This document shows positions 17,631 through 25,629 of a DNA stretch of 51,775 nucleotides, one piece after another (positions within the stretch are counted from its first letter, which is position 1; every line of letters begins with the position of its first letter). A program made the position numbers and the translations under genes. The DNA lies in contig CALYAB010000003.1 in assembly GCA_944393395.1 (NCBI GenBank), forward strand, positions 1-51,775. Direction: 5' to 3'. The notes under the pieces were generated by a model, which saw nothing but the letters and a program-made list of their open reading frames with translations, did not search any database and was not told the origin of the DNA. Source of the stretch: an uncultured Clostridia bacterium (GTDB lineage Bacteria; Bacillota; Clostridia; TANB77; CAG-508).

Positions 17631-17780
17631 GAACAAATCGGAAAGCCTTAACATTTGTACTAATTTTATCTTTTCTCTTTGGCTTTCCGTAAATTTGTTC
17701 AGCGCCAAATTTATGTAATAAATTTGTGTGCAACGTATTTTTATATATTAGAAAGTCATCATGACTTTCCTAATATATAA
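17631..17780. repeat. Three-hairpin structured repeat element, copy B
   Basis: Hairpin 1 pairs GAACAAATCGGAAAGCC (17631-17647) with GGCTTTCCGTAAATTTGTTC (17681-17700). Hairpin 2 is GCGCCAAATTTAT against ATAAATTTG-TGTGC (17702-17731), near-identical to copy A. Hairpin 3 pairs TTATATATTAGAAAGTCAT with its complement (about 17741-17780). Stem pairing is kept while stem sequence differs from copy A. Conserved blocks are GAACAA, GCGCCAA and TTGTGTGCAA. Confidence 0.65.
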
Positions 17781-17835
17781 AAAATGTTTAAACACTAATA
17801 TTTGAAAAAATTTAGCATTTAAACATTTTAAAGAA
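17779..17835 (-). terminator. Intrinsic terminator of the type IV pilus operon
   Basis: AAAATGTTTAAA and TTTAAACATTTT pair around a loop with further complementarity. On the minus strand the hairpin is followed by TTTTTT, downstream of the pilC stop at 17861. Confidence 0.7.
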
Positions 17836-17860
17836 TAATTTTTATTCTTTAGCAAACTTC

Positions 17861-19207
17861 CTAAACTCCATAAGCTGAGAACAAGAAATTTCCCATATAA
17901 ACTTGAATACAAGGTACCAATACAACTAATACGAAGAATATTAAAACTACTCCAACTACTGCATAAACCACTTGAGGCAATACCTTCATTATCTTTTCCA
18001 TTATATTATCAATATCTATCTGCATATATTCAACCAACTTTTCCATCATTTCTGCCAAGTCAGTTTGCATACCTATTTTTAACATCTCTGTTATCATTGA
18101 TTTTGCTAAACCAGATTGTTCAAATGGTTCAATCCATGAAGTACCTGTTAATATATTATTTATTGATGTCTCTATCATTGATAGCATTACATAATTTTTT
18201 ACTACATTTTTACTTACTTCAATTGAGTCTTGTATTCTCATACCATTTCTTAAGTTTAATAGCATGGCCTTTAAAAACCTAGAAAAATCTAATGCAAATA
18301 TCAAATCTCCAAATATTGGCATTTTATATTTGAAATAATGAAAATTATATTTTCCCTTTGGTGTGTTAATATAAAATATTACACCTGCTGCTACTATAGC
18401 TAATAATACTACAGGAATATACCAATATGCTATCATAACATCGACGACATCAGCAAACCATAAAGTTATTGCTGGCAATTCTTCTTCTGTTCCTAATTCA
18501 TCAAATATTCCTTGAATTGTAGGAATTGCTATTAATGTTCCTGCAAATAACATTACTAAAAGCAAAACAAATTGTACAATATTAGGTACTAATATTGATT
18601 TTAATTTTCTATTTAAAGCATCTGACTCCTCTAAATATTTTACTGCTTGTTGTAATGAATTTGTAAGCGAACCTGATAATTCTCCTACTTTTATCATATT
18701 TATATATATATATGGAAATACATTTGAATAGTATTCCATAGTTGTATACATATTTTCACCAGCTTCAACTCCAGCTAATATATCTTCTAATATACCTCTA
18801 AAAGAAATATTTTCTGTACTCTGAATTATAGTATCTAATGCGTGTATATTATTAAAGTTTGCCTTTTTTAATAAATAGAAGTTCTGTGTAAATATTATAA
18901 TATCTCTACTAGTAATCTTCTCTGATTTGGCAAAGTATAAGTTTATCTTTTCCTTTGTTGATAATTGCTTTGGTTTACTTCTACCAATATTTGTAGTGTT
19001 TACATTTTTCATAATTTCTTGTATATCAGTAATATTCTTTTTTGCCTTTTTTTGTTGTTTACCAATATACCTAATTTGTTCTACATCTATTGGTAATAAT
19101 CCATTACTTTTTAATGTTTTTAACAAATTTTGTTTACTAGACGCTTCTATTCTATTTCTAACTACTAATCCAGAATCCGTCATAGCTCTATATATATAAG
19201 TTGGCAT
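17861..19207 (-). CDS. pilC: Type IV pilus inner-membrane platform protein PilC (T2SF family)
   Basis: 448 residues, somewhat longer than usual because of a charged N-terminal region (about 1-95). It starts MPTYIYRAM, the typical PilC/GspF opening. Two T2SF cytoplasmic domains follow (about 95-215 and 300-415), each with the family pattern such as YLLKKANFNNIHALDTI and FSRFLKAMLLNLRNGM, separated and ended by membrane helices near 210-232, 253-275 and 418-440. PilC couples the ATPases PilB and PilT to the growing pilus. Last gene of the operon, 12 bp after pilT. Confidence 0.93.
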   Translation of the reverse strand: MPTYIYRAMTDSGLVVRNRIEASSKQNLLKTLKSNGLLPIDVEQIRYIGKQQKKAKKNITDIQEIMKNVNTTNIGRSKPKQLSTKEKINLYFAKSEKITSRDIIIFTQNFYLLKKANFNNIHALDTIIQSTENISFRGILEDILAGVEAGENMYTTMEYYSNVFPYIYINMIKVGELSGSLTNSLQQAVKYLEESDALNRKLKSILVPNIVQFVLLLVMLFAGTLIAIPTIQGIFDELGTEEELPAITLWFADVVDVMIAYWYIPVVLLAIVAAGVIFYINTPKGKYNFHYFKYKMPIFGDLIFALDFSRFLKAMLLNLRNGMRIQDSIEVSKNVVKNYVMLSMIETSINNILTGTSWIEPFEQSGLAKSMITEMLKIGMQTDLAEMMEKLVEYMQIDIDNIMEKIMKVLPQVVYAVVGVVLIFFVLVVLVPCIQVYMGNFLFSAYGV

Positions 19208-19219
19208 TTTTTACCTCCT

Positions 19220-20326
19220 CTATAGATTTTTAGACCCTTTTTTGATTTTTAATTGCATAATTGTCCTATTTAAAATTTCTTGATTTTTTTCTTCTATTTG
19301 TGATTTAGCTTGTTCTAAAGTGATTTTGTCTTCTACAAATAATTCTGCAAGTGAATTTATTAATCCTATACTTCCTTTTTCTAAATTACTTTGTATTGCA
19401 TCTTCAATTTCAGAAACACTTAATTTTTCTTTTCTAATAATTCCTGCTACAATATTGTCAACTACCATAACTTCTGGCACTAATACTAATTTTCCATCTG
19501 TACCTTTTAATAGTCTTTGAGATACAACTAATTTTAATAATGCTGACAATAAATATTTTATACTTGCTTGATCTCTAACTTCATAGAAGTTTATCATTCT
19601 ATCTATTGTTTCAGCACAAGATTTTGTATGCAATGTTCCAACTACAAGATGTCCTGATTCAGCCATTTCTATTGCTGCTTCCATAGTTGTTTTATCTCTA
19701 ATCTCTCCAATAACCAAAATATCACAGTCTTCTCTTAGAGAGTTTTTAACACCATCACTAAATGTTAATACATCTCTACCTTTTCCTACTTCTTTTTGTA
19801 CAATTAATGATTTTTTTGAATGATGCTTATATTCTATAGGATTTTCTAGTGTTAAAATCTTTTTATTTTGATTTTCATTAATATAATCTATCATTGAATT
19901 TAGTGTAGTACTTTTACCTGAGTTTGTTTTTCCTGTAACTAATATTAATCCTTGTGGTTGATATGTCATTCTTCTAACTACATCTGGTATTCCTAATGTT
20001 TCATATGGTGGTAGTTCATTTTTTATAAGTCTTAATGTACATGTAGGTATATCATCTGAAGAAGATATATTTACTCTTAGCCTTATATCTTTATATTCAT
20101 AAGATAAGTCTAATTTTCTAGTTGTATTATATACTTCATCTTTGTCTACATTTCCCTTCACCAAATAATCATAAGCTTCTGCCATATCTTCTTCTGTAAT
20201 TGGATCCATTTCTTCTATTTCTATCAAATCTCTTGCAATTCTAAGCATTGGCTTATTTCCATAAATCAAATGAACATCTGAAGCATCTTTTTCCATTGCT
20301 ATATCCAAGATCTTGTCCATATTCAT
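19220..20326 (-). CDS. pilT: Type IV pilus retraction ATPase PilT
   Basis: 368 residues, hexameric cytoplasmic ATPase that depolymerises pili. Walker A GKTNSGKSTTLN (about 131), Asp box and Walker B DCDILVIGEIRD (about 198), and His box SGHLVVGTLHT (about 224). The AIRNLIRE-like C-terminal motif of classical PilT is not obvious, and the N-terminal PAS-like part is present. The start at 20326 has GGAGG eight bases upstream. Its presence beside pilB argues for a dynamic, retractable pilus, as used for twitching, adhesion or DNA uptake. A perfect hairpin lies between pilB and this gene. Confidence 0.92.
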   Translation of the reverse strand: MNMDKILDIAMEKDASDVHLIYGNKPMLRIARDLIEIEEMDPITEEDMAEAYDYLVKGNVDKDEVYNTTRKLDLSYEYKDIRLRVNISSSDDIPTCTLRLIKNELPPYETLGIPDVVRRMTYQPQGLILVTGKTNSGKSTTLNSMIDYINENQNKKILTLENPIEYKHHSKKSLIVQKEVGKGRDVLTFSDGVKNSLREDCDILVIGEIRDKTTMEAAIEMAESGHLVVGTLHTKSCAETIDRMINFYEVRDQASIKYLLSALLKLVVSQRLLKGTDGKLVLVPEVMVVDNIVAGIIRKEKLSVSEIEDAIQSNLEKGSIGLINSLAELFVEDKITLEQAKSQIEEKNQEILNRTIMQLKIKKGSKNL

Positions 20327-20364
20327 AGCTTATTCCTCCTTAGTTATTTTCATGAATTTTTTTG

Positions 20365-20393
20365 CCTTATAGGAAATACAATTTCCTATAAGG
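20365..20393. repeat. Intercistronic perfect hairpin between pilB and pilT
   Basis: CCTTATAGGAAAT and ATTTCCTATAAGG pair perfectly over 13 bp around a 3-nt loop. There is no T-run after it on the minus strand. It may adjust mRNA stability or the relative expression of pilB and pilT. Confidence 0.65.
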
Positions 20394-22025
20394 TTAGAAA
20401 AATACTAATTTTTTATTTAATTCTTGTAAAGTTGTTTCACCTTTTAATACTTTTTTTATACCATCTACAATCAATGGTCTATAATTTTCTTCTAGTGCCT
20501 TTTTTCTTATTTCCATACTTGAAGCACCTGAAACGATTAACTCTTTTATTTCGTCTGAAATGTTTAATATTTCAAAAATTCCTATTCTGTCATAAAAACC
20601 TGTTCCATTACAATAATCACATCCAAGTGAATCATATGTTTTAAAATCTTTCCATTCTACTTTTTCACCATATTTCTCTAAAATATTATTTATTATATCC
20701 TTCTCTTCTTTTGTAAATTCTCTTTCTCTTTTACATTTTGGGCATATTCTTCTAACAAGTCTTTGTGATATTGCTGTTGCTAATGTACTTGCTATATCAT
20801 AATCAGAAATTCCTATTTTTCTTAATCTATTAATTACTTCTATACTGTCTATTGTATGAATTGTTGATAATACATAATGTCCTGTTTGTCCTGCTTGTAC
20901 AGCTATTTCTGCTGTCTCTAAATCTCTTATTTCTCCAACTAATATAATATCTGGATCTTGTCTTAGTACAGTTCTTAATGCTCCTGCAAATGTATTTCTA
21001 CTGTCAATTTCTATTTGATTTAGTCCTGGTATTCTTATTTCTACTGGATCTTCAATGGTTGTTATATTTATTTCAGGTTTATTTAAGTAATCAATTATAC
21101 TATATAAAGAAGTTGTTTTTCCTTCTCCAGTAGGTGCAGCCATAATTGTAATACTATTTCTTTTATTTATACTTTTTTCAAATTCTTGTTCTTCTCCATA
21201 ATATCCTAAATCAAATATATTTTTAATATTTGCATTTTTCTTTAATAATCTTAAAACAAATTTTTCTCCATATACATTTGGTTGTGAAGAAACACGTATA
21301 TTATAATCTTCATAAAGCAAAATTCTACCATCTTGTGATTCTTGTTTTTCTTGATGCATATTTGATATAGCTTTTAATCTTCCTATTATTTGTTGTTGTT
21401 TTTCTTTATCAATATTTGCTGCTGTAAATAATTCTCCATCTATTCTATATCTAACCCTAACAGATGTAGCCATAGGTTCTATATGAATATCACTTGCTCT
21501 TTTTTCTATACCTGTTTTTATGATACTGTCAACTAAATTTATAATTGTAACTCCTGCACTGTTAATATCTGTAGTTGGCTTTCCTTCTAAGGATTTTAAT
21601 ATTTGTTCTATATCTTTTTCAAAGGTTATATATGTTTCCATTATTAATCCTTTGTTTAAAAATAATAGCCTTATAGCTTCTATACTTCTTTTATTTACAG
21701 TATTTGCAAAACATACTTTTATTTTTCCATTTTCTATCTCAAATGGAATTGCTTTGTTTTTCTTTGCAATATCTAAAGAGATATATTCTGATATGTTTAA
21801 TTTAATACTACTCTTACTTAGTAGTACTCCTTTTTCGCCTAGTATTTCTCCTATCGCAGTTATTAGTACGTATGGATCACATACATCTAACTCATATAAA
21901 CAATCTCCAATTTTTACATTAGGATGTTTTCTTTGATATTCTAAAGCTTTTTCTATGTCATTTTCTTTGACAATCCCTTTTTTTACTAATTCGACACCTA
22001 TAGGCTGTCTTCTTTTTATCTCCAC
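20394..22025 (-). CDS. pilB: Type IV pilus extension ATPase PilB
   Basis: 543 residues. N-terminal MshEN/T2SSE_N domain (about 1-150), then the RecA-like ATPase: GVTIINLVDSII, Asp box, Walker A APTGEGKTTSLYS (about 305), Walker B PDIILVGEIRDLETAE (about 368) and TGHYVLSTIHT. The zinc site CPKCKRER plus CDYCNGTG (about 443-490) is the mark of GspE/PilB extension ATPases and separates it from PilT. The start is GTG at 22023-22025, seven bases after AGAGGTG. It powers addition of pilin subunits at the PilC platform. Confidence 0.94.
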   Translation of the reverse strand: MEIKRRQPIGVELVKKGIVKENDIEKALEYQRKHPNVKIGDCLYELDVCDPYVLITAIGEILGEKGVLLSKSSIKLNISEYISLDIAKKNKAIPFEIENGKIKVCFANTVNKRSIEAIRLLFLNKGLIMETYITFEKDIEQILKSLEGKPTTDINSAGVTIINLVDSIIKTGIEKRASDIHIEPMATSVRVRYRIDGELFTAANIDKEKQQQIIGRLKAISNMHQEKQESQDGRILLYEDYNIRVSSQPNVYGEKFVLRLLKKNANIKNIFDLGYYGEEQEFEKSINKRNSITIMAAPTGEGKTTSLYSIIDYLNKPEINITTIEDPVEIRIPGLNQIEIDSRNTFAGALRTVLRQDPDIILVGEIRDLETAEIAVQAGQTGHYVLSTIHTIDSIEVINRLRKIGISDYDIASTLATAISQRLVRRICPKCKREREFTKEEKDIINNILEKYGEKVEWKDFKTYDSLGCDYCNGTGFYDRIGIFEILNISDEIKELIVSGASSMEIRKKALEENYRPLIVDGIKKVLKGETTLQELNKKLVFF

Positions 22026-22050
22026 ATTTAAACACCTCTTTCATATAGTT

Positions 22051-22500
22051 TTATTCTACTAAAGTGTATGTTGTTGTTCTTTCAGCATTATCACCTTTTA
22101 TTATAACTGTTATTGTTGTTTTATTACTTTCCGTTCCTAAAGTAAATGAACAACTTTCTATATTTTCTGCAATCTTTACATTATTCATGTATATAGCATG
22201 ATTATTTTCTATAAAAGTATATTGATTTCCACTAGAAAATAAAATATATTTTTGTACTGCTCCTTCAGTACTGCCTTCCAAATCACCTATTCCTGCTACT
22301 TTATTTCCTTCTTTGTTTATTTCTTCTGAAAAATATGAATTAAATTTTGTATATTGCTGATTAAAATCTTCACTTGCGGAATTAACATCAACATTTTTGT
22401 AAAAATATTGTGTCAAAATTGTTATAACTGATACAACAATCAGCATTACAATTACATATATTGTTATAGATATTAATGTTATACCTTTTTCTGATTGCAT
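22051..22500 (-). CDS. Type IV prepilin-like minor pilin
   Basis: 149 residues. Class III signal peptide MQSEKG followed by ITLISITIYVIVMLIVVSV, so prepilin peptidase should cut after Gly6. The position that is usually Glu5 in the mature protein is Ser. A globular C-terminal part (about 35-149) ends with beta-rich NKTTITVIIKGDNAERTTTY, as in GspH/PilW-type minor pilins. Its place between another prepilin gene and pilB suggests a minor pilin that primes assembly; the exact class cannot be told. Confidence 0.82.
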   Translation of the reverse strand: MQSEKGITLISITIYVIVMLIVVSVITILTQYFYKNVDVNSASEDFNQQYTKFNSYFSEEINKEGNKVAGIGDLEGSTEGAVQKYILFSSGNQYTFIENNHAIYMNNVKIAENIESCSFTLGTESNKTTITVIIKGDNAERTTTYTLVE

Positions 22501-22511
22501 ATTTTTTCTCC

Positions 22512-22922
22512 TTAATCATATTTGGTTCTTATTGTTGATAAATCAACTGTCTGAGTAGTATCTCCATCTTTGTAAGATACTTCTACTGTTACTTTTTTTA
22601 CTAAGCCTGATATGATAGAATCATCTTGTTCACTCTGCTCTTCTCTTTTTAAATCTGCATAATCTATTACAGTAATTTTTTCGTAATATCCTGTATCACC
22701 AATATTTTGTTCTGAATTCTGTAAATTATCAAAATTGGTAATTTTGACTTCTTCTATTGCATTTATTACATAATTTGTGGCATCTGCTCTTCTTTCCATT
22801 GAATCTGAATTTTTATTCACATTATATATAAGTACAGCAATTAAAGCTACAAATAATGTAATTAAAATTATTGAAACAGTAACATCTATAGTAGTTATTC
22901 CTTTTTCATTTTTTAAATTCAT
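22512..22922 (-). CDS. Type IV prepilin-like minor pilin
   Basis: 136 residues. MNLKNEKG followed by ITTIDVTVSIILITLFVALIAVLI gives a class III leader and the hydrophobic assembly helix; mature position 5 is Asp, an acidic stand-in for the common Glu. The short C-terminal part (about 35-136) resembles PilV/GspI-like minor pilins: a helix with ERRADATNYVINAIEEVK, then beta strands. It ends 11 bp upstream of the next prepilin gene and starts 58 bp after the peptidase gene. It is likely a tip or priming subunit. Confidence 0.8.
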   Translation of the reverse strand: MNLKNEKGITTIDVTVSIILITLFVALIAVLIYNVNKNSDSMERRADATNYVINAIEEVKITNFDNLQNSEQNIGDTGYYEKITVIDYADLKREEQSEQDDSIISGLVKKVTVEVSYKDGDTTQTVDLSTIRTKYD

Positions 22923-22980
22923 ATATATTCCTTTCTTAGTTTTACTATTTATATGTCAGAAAAATAGTATGACTTTTCTA

Positions 22981-23796
22981 TTATATAAAAAATTTATACC
23001 AAGCTAATACAAATATCATATTTAAAATATTAGATATTCCCAAATAGAATCCATATCTTATATCTTTTCCATAATTTTTTTCTTCTATTCTTACTCTTTT
23101 TCTTATATTTTTTATTTTATGTAACAATAGATTAAATGCAACCATAAGTGATGTCATTATTATTGTGTTTATTGTTACATATTCTCCTGTAAATATAGCC
23201 ATTGTTGTTGCTGTTAATATAACTCCATGAACATAGCTATTTTTAGCATATTTCTTTAACGTTATTGTATCTAAAATTAAGATTAGAATAATGAATATTA
23301 AATATATGATATATCTATATATACTAGCATTTTCTACTACACATAGATATACTATATATGCTATAGATAATATAATTCCATACATTGATACAGATTTTTC
23401 TACTCTTCTGTTTTCTTTATCTATTCCCATCATTATAAATAGGAAACATAAATAAAGTGCCATAAATGCACCCTCTGCTAGAGTCATATAATTTAAATTA
23501 TCTATTCTTATATCCATCAAATATGCTACTACTAAAAATACAATACCAGATAATATTTCTATAATTAGATATCTTGGTCTTATTTTTTCCTTACAATATC
23601 TACATTTTCCTCTTAGAAAGATATAGCTAAATACTGGTATCAAGTCTAAAAAACCTAATTTATGATTACAATTAGGACAGTATGAATGTGTGTGTGTTAT
23701 ATCTTGTTTTTTTGGTATTCTATATATTGCTAGGGTAAAGAAACTACCAAATAGAGTACCTATTATGAATATTAATATATATAGTAGTATATCCAT
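22981..23796 (-). CDS. Prepilin peptidase (A24 family)
   Basis: 271 residues, polytopic membrane enzyme. The N-terminal cytoplasmic zinc motif is complete: Cys40 and Cys43 (SYCPNCNHKLGFLDLIPVFSY) and Cys65 and Cys68 (GKCRYCKEKIRPRY). Catalytic Asp candidates are Asp126 (MGIDKENRRV) and Asp245 in YGKDIRYGFYLG, a variant of the usual GxGDxK motif placed unusually close to the C-terminus. It should cleave and N-methylate the prepilins encoded on both sides. The variant second motif is worth noting, but the rest is typical. Confidence 0.88.
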   Translation of the reverse strand: MDILLYILIFIIGTLFGSFFTLAIYRIPKKQDITHTHSYCPNCNHKLGFLDLIPVFSYIFLRGKCRYCKEKIRPRYLIIEILSGIVFLVVAYLMDIRIDNLNYMTLAEGAFMALYLCFLFIMMGIDKENRRVEKSVSMYGIILSIAYIVYLCVVENASIYRYIIYLIFIILILILDTITLKKYAKNSYVHGVILTATTMAIFTGEYVTINTIIMTSLMVAFNLLLHKIKNIRKRVRIEEKNYGKDIRYGFYLGISNILNMIFVLAWYKFFI

Positions 23797-23825
23797 TTTT
23801 TCTCCTCTTAATTTTAGTTTATTTT

Positions 23826-23861
23826 TTAAGGCATATGCATATATTTATGCATATGCCTTAT
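23826..23861. repeat. Strong hairpin after the major pilin gene
   Basis: AAGGCATATGCATA and TATGCATATGCCTT form a perfect 14-bp stem. It lies between the pilin stop (23878) and the peptidase start (23796). There is no T-run on the minus strand. This placement often protects the upstream pilin mRNA and lowers downstream expression. Confidence 0.65.
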
Positions 23862-23877
23862 TATTAAATATTATTAT

Positions 23878-24327
23878 CTATTCGCCTCCAATGCTATTAG
23901 TAGATTCTGAACCTGTTGTCCATGCAAAAGCACCTGTTTCAGCATCAACTGTTCCTTCTGCTACTACTTCCTCACCAAATTTTAATCTCAATGAACCATC
24001 AGTAGTAGAAGCTACATCTGTATACTCTATTGTTACACCATCTACAGTTCCTTCGCAACTATTAATTGCATCTTCAACCTTATCAAGTATATTATCACTT
24101 CCATCGTCAACATATACATTAGCATAATAATTCGTCATTGCTTCATTTACAGCTGTTGAAACTTTTTCTTTTGCATTTGCTATAGCTGTTTCTTTTGATG
24201 ATCTTTGTGCATTTGATAAAATTCCATTATCTCCTGTAAGCATTGCAATTGACACCCCTGCTAAAATTAATAAAACGATAATTGTAATAACTAAAGCTAT
24301 TAAAGTAATACCTCTTTGGTTTCTCAT
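23878..24327 (-). CDS. Major type IV pilin candidate
   Basis: 149 residues. The leader MRNQRG is followed by ITLIALVITIIVLLILAGVS, the typical gut-clostridial pilin helix with Ala at mature position 5. TGDNGILSNAQRSSKETAIANAKEKV continues the amphipathic helix, and a small C-terminal domain contains CEGTVDGVTIEYTD and a Gly-rich end. It is followed by a strong hairpin that may stabilise its message, which fits high expression of the main subunit. It lies mid-operon between the PilP-position gene and the peptidase. Identity as major rather than minor pilin is inferred from size, hairpin and context. Confidence 0.85.
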   Translation of the reverse strand: MRNQRGITLIALVITIIVLLILAGVSIAMLTGDNGILSNAQRSSKETAIANAKEKVSTAVNEAMTNYYANVYVDDGSDNILDKVEDAINSCEGTVDGVTIEYTDVASTTDGSLRLKFGEEVVAEGTVDAETGAFAWTTGSESTNSIGGE

Positions 24328-24406
24328 TTTGTAAAATCCTCCTTTTCTTTTGAAATAAAATTATATTATAATTTATGTTTTTAAAAAACATAACGTTGAT
24401 AACTAA

Positions 24407-24895
24407 TTATTTTGTTCCTGAATCAGGAAAATACTCTGATCCTGAACTTGTTGTATTTTCTGAAGTAGTTCCGCCAGTCGTACTACCAGAACTTCCTGGG
24501 TTGGTTGTACCATTTGATGTACCCGAACTTGATGAACTACTACCACTACTACTTCCAGAAGAACTACTATTATTTTGTGTTTCTCCTTCTCCAGTACTTG
24601 TAGCTGTGTCATATGATGAAAATGGGTTTGGTTTTCCTGGAACATAAGTATTGATTCTTTCATAATTATTTAAGTCTGTAGCATCTATACTATATGTTAG
24701 TATTACCTGTTCATCATCTACATTTTCACCTTTGCTTATTTCTTCTTTAACTTCTTCTGGTGTTGTATAAGATACTTCATCTGGTACTATTTTATTACTT
24801 GGTACATATTCATATAATAACACCCCAAGAACTAATATTATTGCTAAACATAATAATAACATTATGATTATTTCTTTTATAACTTTTTTAGTCAT
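24407..24895 (-). CDS. Pilus-operon membrane protein in the PilP position
   Basis: 162 residues: one membrane helix (about 7-29), a short acidic extracellular segment with TPEEVKEEISKGENVDDEQV, a compact motif YVPGKPNPF (about 84-92), then a Ser/Gly/Thr-rich tail (about 100-162) that looks unstructured. It starts 14 bp after pilO on the same strand. In other type IV pilus operons the gene after pilO encodes PilP, a short anchored protein that links PilNO to outer parts; here only position and topology support such a role. No sequence-level PilP match is claimed. Confidence 0.65.
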   Translation of the reverse strand: MTKKVIKEIIIMLLLCLAIILVLGVLLYEYVPSNKIVPDEVSYTTPEEVKEEISKGENVDDEQVILTYSIDATDLNNYERINTYVPGKPNPFSSYDTATSTGEGETQNNSSSSGSSSGSSSSSSGTSNGTTNPGSSGSTTGGTTSENTTSSGSEYFPDSGTK

Positions 24896-24909
24896 ATCCT
24901 TCTCCTTTA

Positions 24910-25629
24910 CTATTGAGTAGTATTTGAAGTATTGGTACTATTTGTAGTGTTTGTTGAATTACTACTGTTTGTATTAGTACTATTTGTTGAATTTGTATTT
25001 GCAGTATTACCATCTGTTGCATTTTGTGTACTTGTATCAATTGATGATATTCCTTCTATAGGTATATTTTTACATACAAATGTTGCTTGTAATTGTGAAG
25101 TGGATTCTCCAGCTTTCATAGAAAATTCTTCTATTTTAAACGCTAGGTCAGAATCATCTTCTATATCTCTTATAAATTCAGAAATTCCAACATAGCTTCC
25201 TACAGCAGTAAAATTCATGTTATATACATTTTCTCCTCCTGTTCCTGCTGTTAAACCTATATCAATATTAACTCCTTCACTTGTTGCATGTGTTCCAATT
25301 TCTGTCCATAAGAAATCTAAAGTATAATTTGATAATCTACTTGCTGTTTGCACATCACCTGTATCACTAACTGCTACCATTTCGTCATATGATGCTTTTT
25401 CTTCATTTAGTTTTTTCATACTTGCATTTAATTCACTAACTTTACTAGGAAATGTAGAGCTAGCCAATTTTGTAGCTTCAGTGACATTTTCTTCTAGTTC
25501 GGCATTTTTGCTTTGTATTTGATTTATTCCTAAAATACTAAAATTTCCAATTGATATTCCATTTATAATTGTAAAAATAGTTAATGCCAATACAAGTGCT
25601 ATTAATATTAAAATTAATAATTTTTTCAT
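24910..25629 (-). CDS. PilO-like type IV pilus alignment protein
   Basis: 239 residues: N-terminal membrane helix (about 3-22), a coiled-coil stretch with KNAELEENVTEATKLAS, then an alpha/beta domain ending with the PilO-like segment YVGISEFIRDIEDDSDLAFKI (about 143-163) and a strand containing ATFVCKN. An Asn/Ser/Thr-rich tail follows (about 203-239). The start overlaps the stop of the PilM-PilN fusion by four bases (ATGA), so the two are translationally coupled. It is expected to pair with the PilN part of that fusion in the membrane. Confidence 0.8.
   Translation of the reverse strand: MKKLLILILIALVLALTIFTIINGISIGNFSILGINQIQSKNAELEENVTEATKLASSTFPSKVSELNASMKKLNEEKASYDEMVAVSDTGDVQTASRLSNYTLDFLWTEIGTHATSEGVNIDIGLTAGTGGENVYNMNFTAVGSYVGISEFIRDIEDDSDLAFKIEEFSMKAGESTSQLQATFVCKNIPIEGISSIDTSTQNATDGNTANTNSTNSTNTNSSNSTNTTNSTNTSNTTQ

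Larger units (their letters stand above)
17500..17860. other. Gene-free interval between the ROK kinase and the pilus operon
   Basis: No coding frame is supported. It contains the kinase leader, structured element copy B (17631-17780) and the terminator of the pilus operon (17779-17835). Confidence 0.7.

Noticed and set aside
24403-24663. 86-codon minus-strand frame within the PilP-position gene
   Set aside because: A frame shadow of the Ser/Gly-rich tail; the Val/Gln repeats arise from reading the same repeats out of phase.
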